Origin: Abditibacterium sp.
GTDB taxonomy: Bacteria; Armatimonadota; Abditibacteriia; Abditibacteriales; Abditibacteriaceae
DNA: 64,000 nt
Direction of reading: 5' to 3'
Assembly (NCBI GenBank): GCA_030448265.1
Contig: JAUJNG010000005.1
Span: 1 to 64,000, forward strand
A program made the position numbers and the translations under genes. Below the pieces are notes generated by a model. The model worked only from the letters and a program-made list of their open reading frames with translations, did not search any database and was not told where the DNA came from. This document shows, piece by piece, positions 10,234 to 19,855 of the stretch; position 1 is the stretch's first letter; each line of letters opens with the position of its first letter.

Positions 10234-11035
10234 ATGATGTCGAAACTTTTGTGGAGCGCCGCACGGCGCGCAGAGCCTTTACTCTGATTGAACTCTTGGT
10301 CGTTATAGCTATAATAGCGATCCTCGCCGCGATCCTATTTCCCGTCTTCGGGCGGGCGCGCGAAAACGCGCGCCGCACCTCGTGTTTGAGCAACTCCAAG
10401 CAAATGGGCCTGGCGATGATGCAATATGTGCAGGATTACGACGGGCGCTATCCGCACGCTTCAGGGGTGCCCGCTATTAGTAGCTATCTCGACTTCAATC
10501 GCAAAAATCAGATGCTCAACTTCAACATCCACTGGATGCAGCAACTCTACCCTTATCACAAGAGCTGGCAGATCTACCTGTGTCCAAGCGACAGCACGCC
10601 CAACGCTGAGAAGGTGGACAACAACTTCCTGACCGGCTTTCGTTCGCCGTCGCCTTCGTCTTACGGCACCAACTCGACGCTGCTGCAAACGGGTTCGTCC
10701 ACGACAGCAGCAGGCTCGCTGCACGAAAGCATGCTCACCTCTGCCGCGACGACCTACATCATCGCCGAGACCCGCCAGAGCAACGAGTTCTTCGGGCACA
10801 ACTGCGGCGGCAATCCCAACACCAGTTGGCTCAACCGCGTCCGCTTTGCCAGCGCCACCAACGATGTGACGACCTCATGTGTGGGTTCGGCGATTCCCGA
10901 CCTCTCAAAATGGCGGGCAATCAGGAAAGGCATACGCGCCACTTCGGCGGTTCGGTCATCGCCTTCGCCGATGGTCACGCCAAGTGGAGCAAGTGGAGCA
11001 ACATCAAGCCGGAGTTTCTTAACGCCACACAGTAA
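10234..11035 (+). pseudogene. Type II/IV pseudopilin (prepilin-type cleavage/methylation protein with AFADGH C-terminus), frame-broken as written
   Basis: [62 protein letters not shown]; ending [39 protein letters not shown] lies in another frame. Confidence 0.85.
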
Positions 11036-11107
11036 CCTGACTGTCACCGCTGGCGCTCAGTTGCAAGGCACTTTCAGCATCTATTGAAGACCTGTCCAAA
11101 GAGGCAA

Positions 11108-11180
11108 TAGAGGCGGGACTTACGTCCTCTTCCAATCGGTGGCAGTCCTCGATTGGAAGAGGACGTAAGTCCCGCCTCTT
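11108..11180. repeat. Inverted repeat, family G
   Basis: AGAGGCGGGACTTACGTCCTCTTCCAATCG / CGATTGGAAGAGGACGTAAGTCCCGCCTCTT. Confidence 0.95.
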
Positions 11181-11275
11181 CGGATAGCCTCTGGAAGGGC
11201 GTTGCCAAAAGGTTCAACACCCACGCTTTTGCTTTTTGCTAACGTGGCCCTTTTATCGAACCGCTTCCTTTGCCC

Positions 11276-13888
11276 ATGAATTTCCTCCCTTTCCTGCGCG
11301 CTGCGGCGCGCTTTCTCACGCTCGCCTTTTTGCTGGCCTTTCCGGCGCTTTCGTGTCTGGCGCAGGACAAAACGCCGCGCGTCGCGGTGTTCGATCCCGT
11401 CAAGGGCACCACCGAAAGCCGTTTCAAACTCGATTTGCCCTATCTCAATGAGGTCGCCGAGTCTCTTCAAAAAGCGGGAATCACGGTGGCGCGCGTCACG
11501 ACGGCGCAAATTGACGACGAAGCCGCCTTTTCCGCCAAAAATTTCGATGTGCTGATGATGCCAGGCGATGCGTTTCCCAAACAAAACGCCACAGCGCTGC
11601 AACAATTCGCCGATGGCGGCGGCGTTATCGTGGCGCTGGCGGCGCAGGTGCCGTTTCTGGTTGCAACGGCGCCCCAGGCCGACGGAACCTGGACGATGGA
11701 ACCCAAAGCGCCCAATTTTGCCTGGCAAAACGGCGCGATTCTCAATTATCTGGGCGCCAAATTCGTCTATAACCCCGCGATGCACGACGCCGGCGTCAAG
11801 CACACGCCGACGGCGTTGCTCAAAAAATATCTGCCCGAGGCGCCCACAATCAACCGCAAACTGACCTCTCGTTTCGTGGTGCCCTTTGAATCCGGCGGCG
11901 GACGAATCGGCGAATTCTATCCCCTGCTCCGCTCGCAGCGTGTGGACGGCGCCGATGTCACGCCGCAAATTTATGTGATGAAGAATGGGAAGCGGATCGC
12001 CATCGTGGTTTCCAACGAATTCTTCACCAAAAACAGCGAACCCGAACTCTGGCCGCTCGCCTCCAAAACCATCGTCGCTCTGGTTCGCCTCGCCAAAGAT
12101 TTGCGCGCCAACCCCGCGCTTTTGACCTCAGACCTCAAAATCGCCCTTTCGCAAGACGTTTCCCTCCCCGAACCTTTGCGGACGCGCCTTCCCACCGGCA
12201 GCGTCGAACCCGAAGGCGCCAAACCGCTCGCGCGCTGGGGCCGCTTCGACGGCGCCAGCAACGAATTCGGTGCGCCGTTGGGCGTGGGACAAAGCAAATC
12301 GCTGCCTGCCAGGAGCGCCGACGCGCAGTTTCCGCGCGCTCTGCTGCCTGGCGCGACGCTGCAACTGGCGATTCCATCTCTTGGCGGCGCCCAGACGCAT
12401 TTTCTGCGCGTTCGCGGCGGATTCGCCAAAACCGGCGCGGCCCTGCGCGCCGATGTCGGCGCCCAGACGGTGTGGAACGAAGCGTTCACCTCCATCGATG
12501 CGGGCGGCTCCGGCAACTACAGCGCGCCCAACATCGCCGATGTGCCCGCCGAGTTTCACCGCATCGTTTTCATCACGCCTGACGCGGCGGGCAACACGCT
12601 GACGCTTTCCAATCCTGGCAGCGAGCCAGTGTATTTCGACGCCGTGCAAATCGAAACGCGCTCGCAGCCGGCGCCGGAAATGATTCTGGGGCTGGGCGTG
12701 GGCCAGAGAGCGAGTTATCCAGGCTACACCAGCCCGATTCCCGCACAAACTACGCAGGGTTGGAGCGCGATTCGCGCGACTTCGCGCCTGCAATTCGTGC
12801 TCGCGCCTGGAACGCCCGACCGCATGGCCAAAGTCGATGAACTGCTGAGCCGTCAGACGGCGATGAACCCGCATCTGCACCTCATCATCGAGGGCACGCC
12901 GGAATGGGCCGCGATTTCGCCGGAGCGTTACAAGGCTGCGGGTGGCCGTCCCTCCACGACGCCGCCCGATCCGGCGAAATATGCCGCCATTGTGGAAGAG
13001 ATCGTGCGGAAATACGGCGACAAAATCGACGCCTACGAAATCTGGAACGAAGCCGATTCGCAGCAGTTTTATCGCGGCTCGACGCCCGAATACATCACGC
13101 TCTACAAAACGCTGGTGCCGGTCATCAAACGGCTCGACCCGACCGCGAAAATCATCACGACGGGGATGGCGGGCTTCAAGGAAGCCTTTGTCGCCGACCT
13201 GGAACGCGCGGGCGCGCTGCAAACTTCGGACTGGTTCGGTTTTCATCCTTACGCCGGAAAAAGCCCCGCCTGGGACGTGCCGTTCGGTATGATCGAGGGC
13301 GCGCTGTATTCGCGGGGGACGGGGATGGAAATCTATTCCAACGAAAGCGGTTTCGTGTGGACGCCCTCGGAATGGTTCACCGCGCCGCCTGCCTACAATG
13401 AAACGATTCAGGCCGAACTGCTCAACGTGGCGATGGCGCGGCTCCTGTCCAACGGCCTCGCCAAACTCAACATTTTCCACGCCGGCGGCGACAACCATCC
13501 CTTCGGCCTGATCAATGAAAAGGGCCAGCCGCGCGCCGCTTACGCCGTGTTCGCCGACTACCTGCCGCTCGGCCAGAACGGAGGCCGCCGCCTCGACGTT
13601 TCGCTGACCGGAAGCGGCGACGTGCCGCTTCAGGGCATCCATGCCGCCGCCGCCTCGCACGCCGATGGGAGTGTCACGGTGGTGCTGAATCCCGTGCAGT
13701 CGCCGTTTTATCGCCGTGAAGTGGTTTTGCGCGTGCCCCTGTCCAAAGCGGGCGCTTACAAAGCGAGTTTGCGCCAGGATGGGCAAAACGCGCCGCTTCA
13801 AATCGCGCAGAAGACGGCGAATGGGCAAAGCTTCGCCGAAGTAAAACTGCCGTTGACGAGCCGCGCGGTTTTGACTTTGACGCCTTAG
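11276..13888 (+). CDS. Secreted glycoside-hydrolase-like protein (GH39-like TIM barrel)
   Basis: Signal peptide (MNFLPFLRAAARFLTLAFLLAFPALSCLAQ); DAYEIWNEADSQQFY (acid/base-like NE) and MEIYSNESGF (nucleophile-like E). Confidence 0.6.
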   Translation: MNFLPFLRAAARFLTLAFLLAFPALSCLAQDKTPRVAVFDPVKGTTESRFKLDLPYLNEVAESLQKAGITVARVTTAQIDDEAAFSAKNFDVLMMPGDAFPKQNATALQQFADGGGVIVALAAQVPFLVATAPQADGTWTMEPKAPNFAWQNGAILNYLGAKFVYNPAMHDAGVKHTPTALLKKYLPEAPTINRKLTSRFVVPFESGGGRIGEFYPLLRSQRVDGADVTPQIYVMKNGKRIAIVVSNEFFTKNSEPELWPLASKTIVALVRLAKDLRANPALLTSDLKIALSQDVSLPEPLRTRLPTGSVEPEGAKPLARWGRFDGASNEFGAPLGVGQSKSLPARSADAQFPRALLPGATLQLAIPSLGGAQTHFLRVRGGFAKTGAALRADVGAQTVWNEAFTSIDAGGSGNYSAPNIADVPAEFHRIVFITPDAAGNTLTLSNPGSEPVYFDAVQIETRSQPAPEMILGLGVGQRASYPGYTSPIPAQTTQGWSAIRATSRLQFVLAPGTPDRMAKVDELLSRQTAMNPHLHLIIEGTPEWAAISPERYKAAGGRPSTTPPDPAKYAAIVEEIVRKYGDKIDAYEIWNEADSQQFYRGSTPEYITLYKTLVPVIKRLDPTAKIITTGMAGFKEAFVADLERAGALQTSDWFGFHPYAGKSPAWDVPFGMIEGALYSRGTGMEIYSNESGFVWTPSEWFTAPPAYNETIQAELLNVAMARLLSNGLAKLNIFHAGGDNHPFGLINEKGQPRAAYAVFADYLPLGQNGGRRLDVSLTGSGDVPLQGIHAAAASHADGSVTVVLNPVQSPFYRREVVLRVPLSKAGAYKASLRQDGQNAPLQIAQKTANGQSFAEVKLPLTSRAVLTLTP

Positions 13889-14026
13889 AGTTCGCTCGAC
13901 TGAAGTCGGCGCTATGGGCCTTCGGCTAACTTCCCGCCTTCGCGGGAACCAAACTGCCTGGTTTCGGCGCAGGCCGAAAGTCAGCGCGCTGGCGCGCCCA
14001 TAGCGCCGACTTCAGTCGAGCGAACT
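13889..14026. repeat. Composite palindromic element, family D copy 1
   Basis: AGTTCGCTCGACTGAAGTCGGCGCTATGGGC ... GCCCATAGCGCCGACTTCAGTCGAGCGAACT with two internal hairpins. Confidence 0.95.
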
Positions 14027-14044
14027 GATGCTCGTTATGTATCC

Positions 14045-14079
14045 AAAAAAACGCCGCAGAAATTTCTGCGGCGTTTTTT
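14045..14079. terminator. Bidirectional intrinsic terminator
   Basis: AAAAAACGCCGCAGAAATTTCTGCGGCGTTTTTT. Confidence 0.85.
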
Positions 14080-14083
14080 CGCT

Positions 14084-15556
14084 CTACTCTTCGTGCCCCA
14101 CCAGCACGCGCATCGCTTCTTCGGGAGCGAGATGGCCGGCCACCACTTTTTCGCGCGCGTCGTCGATCAGGGTTTTGAAGCCGTTTTTCCTGGCGATGGT
14201 GCGCAGCGTGTCGGAGTCTTCCTTGTCCATGATGGCGCGGCGCAGATTGGTATCGACGTGGAGCAGTTCGATGAGCGCCACACGACCGCGCGAGCCGGTG
14301 TTGCCGCACTGCGTGCAGCCGGAGCCGCGCCACATCGGGGCGTCGGGCGCCAGTTCGAGCGCGGCGCTGTTTTCCAGTCGCGCGGGATCGTCGGCGGGAA
14401 CCGGCACGCGGCAGTGACGGCAGTTGAGCCGCGCCAAACGCTGCGCCACCACGCCCGCGAGCGACGACGCGATGAGATAAGGCGGCACGTCCATGTCCTG
14501 CAAGCGCGTCACGGCGGCCACCGCCGAGTTGGTGTGGAGCGTGGAGAGCACCAAATGGCCGGTGAGCGCAGCGCGCACTGCGACGTCGGCGGTCTCTGAG
14601 TCGCGGATTTCGCCCACCAGAATCACATCGGGATCCTGGCGCAAGACCGAGCGCAAAACCGAGGCGAAAGAGAGACCGATATCGTGATGCACGTTGGTCT
14701 GCGTCACGCCTTCGAGTTCGTATTCCACCGGATCTTCGACGGTGATGACATTTTTGGTTTCGTCGCGCGTTCCCGCCAGGGCCGCGTAAAGCGTGGTGGT
14801 TTTGCCGCTTCCGGTGGGGCCGGTGACCAGAATCATGCCGTGCGAACGGCCCAGCATGGCTTCAAAGGCGGCGCGGTCAGTGGCGCCGAATCCCAACTGG
14901 GCCAAATCCACCACGAGGGAAGAATGGTCGAGCAAACGCAGCACGATTTTTTCGCCGTGCAGACTGGGCAGCGAAGAAACTCGAAAATCGAAGGTTCGCT
15001 TGCCCAGGCTGGCGCGAAACCGTCCGTCTTGGGGCATACGGTTTTCGGTGATGTCAAGGCCTCCGACGACTTTGAGGCGCGACACCATTGGAAGGGTTAA
15101 ATCGGGGGGCAAAAGCTGGCCAGGCCGCAGTTGGCCGTCGATGCGGTAGCGCGGCAGCAGCCCGTTGGCGCGCGGTTCGAGGTGAATATCGGAGGCGCCC
15201 ATGGTGATGGCGATCCGCAGCAGTTCGTTGGTGAAGGAAACCACCGGCGCCTGCGACGGATCGGCAGCGCCATCGGCGCCTTCGACCGTGAATTCGCCTT
15301 CGAGATCGGAATTATCGCGCTCGGCGCTGCCGATTTCGGGAGCGGACGCGGCGGCGGGCGCGACCGGTGCGGCGGGCGCGTCATCGAGAGCGTGGGGCGC
15401 GAAACGCAGAATTTCGGCGGGTGGCAGCAGTCCCATCCGCAGCAAAGCGCGGGCGAGAGTTTCGCCCTGACGCCGCGAACGCGCGGCCTGCGTGAGGGTT
15501 TCGCGGGAGAGAAGACCGGCGCCGTGCAGGGCGCGGGCGAGTTGTTCGTCCATCAT
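14084..15556 (-). CDS. GspE/PilB-type secretion/pilus assembly ATPase
   Basis: GPTGSGKTTTLYAAL Walker A, VILVGEIRDSETADVAVRAALTGHLVLSTLHTNSA, CRHC...CTQCGNTGSRGR zinc-binding motif. Confidence 0.95.
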   Translation of the reverse strand: MMDEQLARALHGAGLLSRETLTQAARSRRQGETLARALLRMGLLPPAEILRFAPHALDDAPAAPVAPAAASAPEIGSAERDNSDLEGEFTVEGADGAADPSQAPVVSFTNELLRIAITMGASDIHLEPRANGLLPRYRIDGQLRPGQLLPPDLTLPMVSRLKVVGGLDITENRMPQDGRFRASLGKRTFDFRVSSLPSLHGEKIVLRLLDHSSLVVDLAQLGFGATDRAAFEAMLGRSHGMILVTGPTGSGKTTTLYAALAGTRDETKNVITVEDPVEYELEGVTQTNVHHDIGLSFASVLRSVLRQDPDVILVGEIRDSETADVAVRAALTGHLVLSTLHTNSAVAAVTRLQDMDVPPYLIASSLAGVVAQRLARLNCRHCRVPVPADDPARLENSAALELAPDAPMWRGSGCTQCGNTGSRGRVALIELLHVDTNLRRAIMDKEDSDTLRTIARKNGFKTLIDDAREKVVAGHLAPEEAMRVLVGHEE

Positions 15557-15603
15557 AATATTGGGGAGATAACCAAAATCAAACGCTTGAAAAGGAAATT
15601 GAG

Positions 15604-15777
15604 TAGGTAACTCAAGTTGCCACCAACTGCGCGCGTTGTCATTCCGAGGAGGAACGACGAGGAATCAATGGCAGTTTCTGCCGATTTTCGGCCCAAACGA
15701 GTCCAAGCTGTTACCGATTCCTCGTCGTTCCTCCTCGGAATGACAACGCGCGCAGTTGGTGGCAACCTGGGTTAGGT
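15604..15777. repeat. Inverted repeat, family A variant
   Basis: GTTGCCACCAACTGCGCGCGTTGTCATTCCGAGGAGGAACGACGAGGAATC / GATTCCTCGTCGTTCCTCCTCGGAATGACAACGCGCGCAGTTGGTGGCAAC. Confidence 0.95.
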
Positions 15778-15785
15778 AGTCCCAG

Positions 15786-15934
15786 GCAATCGCAAGAGGG
15801 ATTTTTCACCGCAGAGACGCGGAGGCCCAGAGAAAAGAGTGAAAAACGAAGTTTTGAAGGCCCTTCTGACGGATTTCTCTCTTTTTTCTCTGGGCCGCTG
15901 CGTCTCTGCGGTGAAAAATCCCTCTTGCAATGCC
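15786..15934. repeat. Inverted repeat, family C
   Basis: AATCGCAAGAGGGATTTTTCACCGCAGAGACGCGGAGGCCCAGAGAAA / TTTCTCTGGGCCGCTGCGTCTCTGCGGTGAAAAATCCCTCTTGCAAT. Confidence 0.9.
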
Positions 15935-16069
15935 TTTGGACAGCGCAGGTTGACACCGTTCAGTTTGCCGCGCAAATCGCGCCCCCGCAATCGCCCCAGA
16001 TGCGGACAAGCGACCGACAAACCAAACCCGTCTCCGATTCGCGCACGCCGTTTGCAATTTCGGGTTTTC

Positions 16070-16729
16070 ATGCCTTCGACCCAAGTCACTAAATCCGCGA
16101 AAAAAGCCGCCTCCACCGAAGAATCCAACCCGTCGCAGCACGAAATGGCGCAGCATCGCTGTCCGGTCGCGCTGCTTCTTATCGACGTCATCAACGACCT
16201 GGAATGGGACGACGGCCATCTCATCGAACCGCAGGCGCGCGAGATGAGTCACGCCATCGCCGAGCTGAAACAGCGCGCCAAAATTGCTAATGTTCCCGTC
16301 GTTTACGTCAACGACAACTTCGGCCAGTGGCGCTCCGATTTGAATTCGCTGGTCGATCATCTGCTTCAGGACGAGGTGCGCGGCGAGTTTCTGGCGCGCG
16401 AACTTCATCCCGAAGACGACGATTATTTCGTTCTCAAACCCAAACATTCGGGGTTTTTCGGCACCACGCTCGATATTTTGCTCGATTATCTGGGCGCCAA
16501 AACCCTGGTTCTCACCGGTCTGGCGGGCAATATCTGCGTGCTCTTCACCGCCAACGACGCCTATATGCGCGATCTCAAAGTCATCGTGCCGCGCGACTGC
16601 ATCGCCTCCAACACACGCGAGTCGAATGACGATGCCATCCACGTCATGGAACACGTTCTCAAAGCTGAGGCGCCGCTTTCGGACGAAATCGACTTCGCCG
16701 CTTTGATCGCCGAAGCGGGAAAATCGTGA
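16070..16729 (+). CDS. Isochorismatase-family cysteine hydrolase
   Basis: ALLLIDVINDLEW, FFGTTLDILLDYLGAKTLVLTGLAGNICVLFTANDAYMR. Confidence 0.9.
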   Translation: MPSTQVTKSAKKAASTEESNPSQHEMAQHRCPVALLLIDVINDLEWDDGHLIEPQAREMSHAIAELKQRAKIANVPVVYVNDNFGQWRSDLNSLVDHLLQDEVRGEFLARELHPEDDDYFVLKPKHSGFFGTTLDILLDYLGAKTLVLTGLAGNICVLFTANDAYMRDLKVIVPRDCIASNTRESNDDAIHVMEHVLKAEAPLSDEIDFAALIAEAGKS

Positions 16730-16761
16730 AAGCGCGCCGAAGATGAGGCACAATACAATTC

Positions 16762-17721
16762 ATGCCCCCCTCCGAGGCGTCTTCCCACTCTCCCGTCGCT
16801 CCAACCCCCAATCGTCACCTCTGGCTCTGGCTCCTGGGCGGCGCGCTGCTCATTCTGCTGCTCGTGTTCGGGCCGCGCGCGCTCACGGCGGGCCTGAATC
16901 TGTCGCCCGCCGCGCGCCTGACTCTCGAAACCCAGATTCGCGACACAGGCGCCAAATTTCTGTGGGCGGGCCTGTCGCTCGCCGGCGCGGCCCTGGTGTG
17001 GCGCTATTTGCACCTTCTGGCGCAGGTGGTGGAAAACTCGTCGAAAACCCTCGCCGCCGCCGAGCGCACGGCGTTTTTCGCGGCGCAGGCGAGCGAAACC
17101 GAGCGCTTCGCGCGCGCGATGGCGCTTCTGGGCGACGAAAAAATGGAAGTTCGACTGGGCGGCGTTTACGCGTTGGAGCGGCTGGCGCGCGAATCGGCGC
17201 GCGATCACGGGCCGATTATGGAAGTTCTGGCGGCCTATGTGCGACAGCACAGCGAGTGGAACGAGGGCGAACCCGTTCCCGCCCGTCTGCGCGCCGAGTT
17301 GCAGGCAATTTTAACCGTCATCGGGCGCCGTCACGCGCCGTTCGACCCGCCCGAAAGCCGCATTGACCTGCACGGCACCGCTCTGGCGCGCGCCTACTGG
17401 CCCTGGACCAATCTCGCAGGCGCGCATCTCTACGAAACCAATCTCGATGGCGCTCTGCTGCAAGGCGCCAACCTGCGCGGCGCGTGGCTGTGGAAATCTT
17501 CGCTGACCGGAGCGGTTCTGGAAGGCGCGCACCTCGAAGGCGCCGATCTGCGCGGCGCGGCGGGCCTGAGCGCGGCGCAACTGAGCGGCGCGCACCTCGA
17601 TTCCGATACCAAACTGCCCGACCACCTGCGCGGCGCGCTCGAAGACGCTCCCAAAGCCGCGCCGCAGGCGCAGTCGCCCGAAGAAGTCGAAGATTTGAAA
17701 CTGCCGACCAAACGGCCCTGA
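16762..17721 (+). CDS. Membrane-anchored pentapeptide-repeat protein
   Basis: N-terminal TM segments; repeats NLAGAHLYETNLDGALLQGANLRGAWLWKSSLTGAVLEGAHLEGADLRGA. Confidence 0.9.
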   Translation: MPPSEASSHSPVAPTPNRHLWLWLLGGALLILLLVFGPRALTAGLNLSPAARLTLETQIRDTGAKFLWAGLSLAGAALVWRYLHLLAQVVENSSKTLAAAERTAFFAAQASETERFARAMALLGDEKMEVRLGGVYALERLARESARDHGPIMEVLAAYVRQHSEWNEGEPVPARLRAELQAILTVIGRRHAPFDPPESRIDLHGTALARAYWPWTNLAGAHLYETNLDGALLQGANLRGAWLWKSSLTGAVLEGAHLEGADLRGAAGLSAAQLSGAHLDSDTKLPDHLRGALEDAPKAAPQAQSPEEVEDLKLPTKRP

Positions 17722-17773
17722 AACTGAATGCGTGACTTGTTAAACGAAGGGCGCACGCACTCCACGCGCTGTT

Positions 17774-17878
17774 GTCATTCCGAGGAGGCACGACGAGGAA
17801 TCAGTGACAGTTTTCTCCACTTTAGGCCTAAAGTGGAGAAAACTGTCACGATTCCTCGTCGTGCCTCCTCGGAATGAC
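17774..17878. repeat. Near-perfect 105-bp loop-free palindrome, family A
   Basis: GTCATTCCGAGGAGGCACGACGAGGAATCAGTGACAGTTTTCTCCACTTTAGG followed by CCTAAAGTGGAGAAAACTGTCACGATTCCTCGTCGTGCCTCCTCGGAATGAC. Confidence 0.97.
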
Positions 17879-17922
17879 CACGCCTACGCTTGAGAAAAAG
17901 TCACACATTAGGTGGCCCTGAA

Positions 17923-18504
17923 ATGACCTGGATACTGGCCCAGCGCGCTCAAACCCGCGACGCCTCGCTGCGTTTCACGCGCGCTCTCGAACTTTTGGGC
18001 GAAGACGCCGCGACGGCGCGCATCGCGGGCATTTACGCGCTCGAAAGCCTGGCGCGCGGCGGCGAAGTGAGGCTGCGCGGCGCGATTATCGAAGTGCTGT
18101 CGGCGTTCGTGCGGCGGCGCGCGCGCTGGGAAATCGGCTTCCCGCCCGTCGAGCGCACCGCCGCCGACGTTCAGGCCGCGCTCACCGCGCTGGGCCGCGC
18201 CCCGCAGGACGATCTGGGAGCCGACCGACCGCTCGATTTGCACGGCATCGCGCTGCGCGAGGCGTATCTGCCGCTCTGCCATTTCGAGCGCGCCTTTCTC
18301 TACGACTGCGATTTCGAAGGCGCCCTTCTTGTCGGCGCGCATCTGCGCGGCGCGTGGCTGGCGCGCGCCAATTTGAAGCGCGCCAATCTCGATGGAGCCG
18401 ATTTGCGCGGCGCCGATTTATCGGGCGCGCGCGGCCTGACGGCGGACTCGATGGGGGGCGTAATCTGGGACGCCGACACGCGCTGGCCCGATTTTTCACC
18501 GTAA
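17923..18504 (+). CDS. Pentapeptide-repeat protein, paralogue of the preceding gene
   Basis: ALELLGEDAATARIAGIYALESLARGG mirrors AMALLGDEKMEVRLGGVYALERLARES; repeats ANLKRANLDGADLRGADLSGA. Confidence 0.85.
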   Translation: MTWILAQRAQTRDASLRFTRALELLGEDAATARIAGIYALESLARGGEVRLRGAIIEVLSAFVRRRARWEIGFPPVERTAADVQAALTALGRAPQDDLGADRPLDLHGIALREAYLPLCHFERAFLYDCDFEGALLVGAHLRGAWLARANLKRANLDGADLRGADLSGARGLTADSMGGVIWDADTRWPDFSP

Positions 18505-18505
18505 G

Positions 18506-18660
18506 AGTTCGCTCGACTGAAGTCGGCGCTATGGGCACCTTCGGTGCTAACTTTCGGCCTGCGCCGAAACCATCCAGTTTGGTTCCCGCGAAGGCGGGAA
18601 GGGAGCGAACTTGTTCGCGGGGCACCCTCTGGGTCAGCGCCGACTTCAGTCGAGCGAACT
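18506..18660. repeat. Composite palindromic element, family D copy 2 (opposite orientation)
   Basis: Same outer arms as 13889-14026; interior is the reverse complement order of copies 1 and 3. Confidence 0.95.
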
Positions 18661-18738
18661 ACAGGGATTGAAACGGAAATTTATCGCAGCGCCGCGATAT
18701 TGCGCGCAACTCGCACGCATCTCGCAGTTCCAGAAGTT

Positions 18739-18864
18739 ATGCCTTCCCCTACCCCTAAAAAATCTTTCTCCACCAAATGGTTTCTCGTCGCGACTGCCGT
18801 CTCGTTTGTGGCCGGAATCGCCAAAGTCGTTCTCGCCAAGCGTTTGAGCGGCAAGAGCGAATAA
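18739..18864 (+). CDS. Small single-TM hypothetical protein
   Basis: MPSPTPKKSFSTKWFLVATAVSFVAGIAKVVLAKRLSGKSE. Confidence 0.4.
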   Translation: MPSPTPKKSFSTKWFLVATAVSFVAGIAKVVLAKRLSGKSE

Positions 18865-18893
18865 AAGCGACTTCCTCGCTTTTCCGCAGCATT

Positions 18894-19145
18894 TCAGTTG
18901 CGGTCGGGCCGCCCGCGCTGCGCCGGATGCACGTCGCGCAGCGCCGCCAGAGTTCGTTTCAAGCGCCGCACCAACACCCAAACCAGCGCCCCAACCACCA
19001 GCAGCAAGCCGAGGTGCCACGCCCCGTGAAGGCTTTGGTCGTTTCGCAGCGCCGCCTGGCGCGCCAGAAACCACACCCAGATCAGCACGAACGACCCAAA
19101 AAGCACCGCCGTTTCCCATTTCGGCACACTCGTCGATTCTTTCAT
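18894..19145 (-). CDS. Small two-TM hypothetical protein
   Basis: 83 aa, two hydrophobic segments; overlaps the following MoaDE ORF by 4 bp. Confidence 0.55.
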   Translation of the reverse strand: MKESTSVPKWETAVLFGSFVLIWVWFLARQAALRNDQSLHGAWHLGLLLVVGALVWVLVRRLKRTLAALRDVHPAQRGRPDRN

Positions 19146-19855
19146 TTGTCAGCCTCCGTTTTTGAACCGGCGCTGCCTTCGACCCACCAAAAACCATCGC
19201 GCGCGGTTTCACGTTTCCAGACCGGAACCCGCTTTTTGAGTTCCTCGATCACATAGCGGCACGCCTCGAAACTTTCGCCGCGATGCGCGGTCGCCACCGC
19301 AATCGCCACGCTCGCCTCGCCCACGCCCAACCGCCCCACGCGATGCGTGAGCGCCACTGCCGCGTCCCATTTCGTGCCCGCTTCGAGCGCGATTTTTTGC
19401 ATTTCGCGACGCGCCATCGGCGCATAGGCTTCATAGTCGAGAAATTCGATGTCGTCGCGCACCTGTCCCTCCAAATCGCGCGAACTTTCGCGCACCACGC
19501 CCAAAAACGTGCAAATCGCGCCCGCCTTGCCGCCAATTTCAGCCTGAACCGCGCGCACCACTTCATCGAGCGACAGTTCGCGCTCCACAACCGCGACAAA
19601 CGGCGATTGCGCGCCGCCCGAAACCGGCGGAATGAGCGCGATTTCATCGCCATCGCGCACGATTTGGCCGTTCGAGGCGTATTCTTCGTTCACAGCGACG
19701 CGGCAGTGCGGCAGCCACTTTTTCATATCGGGAAACTCGCGCGCGACGGCGTCGAGCAACTGCGCGACGGTTGCATTCTCTGGAATTTCGATTGCGATTT
19801 GCGAAGTTTTCGCGGCGTCTTTGAGCGAAGCGAAAAGTTGAATGGGAACTGTCAT
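19142..19855 (-). CDS. MoaD-MoaE fusion (molybdopterin synthase small and large subunits)
   Basis: MoaD ending DEIALIPPVSGG followed by MoaE (GAICTFLGVVRE, RVGRLGVGEASVAIAVATAHRGESFEACRYVIEELKKRVPVWKRE). Confidence 0.92.
   Translation of the reverse strand: MTVPIQLFASLKDAAKTSQIAIEIPENATVAQLLDAVAREFPDMKKWLPHCRVAVNEEYASNGQIVRDGDEIALIPPVSGGAQSPFVAVVERELSLDEVVRAVQAEIGGKAGAICTFLGVVRESSRDLEGQVRDDIEFLDYEAYAPMARREMQKIALEAGTKWDAAVALTHRVGRLGVGEASVAIAVATAHRGESFEACRYVIEELKKRVPVWKRETARDGFWWVEGSAGSKTEADK

Noticed and set aside
9156-11087. LacI-prepilin natural fusion protein (643-aa ORF)
   Set aside because: The fusion arises because frame breaks remove the LacI stop; the true LacI C-terminus and stop are visible in another frame ending at 10221.
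13889-14026. CRISPR-like array from repeated arms
   Set aside because: Only inverted pairs, not regularly spaced direct repeats; no cas genes in the window.
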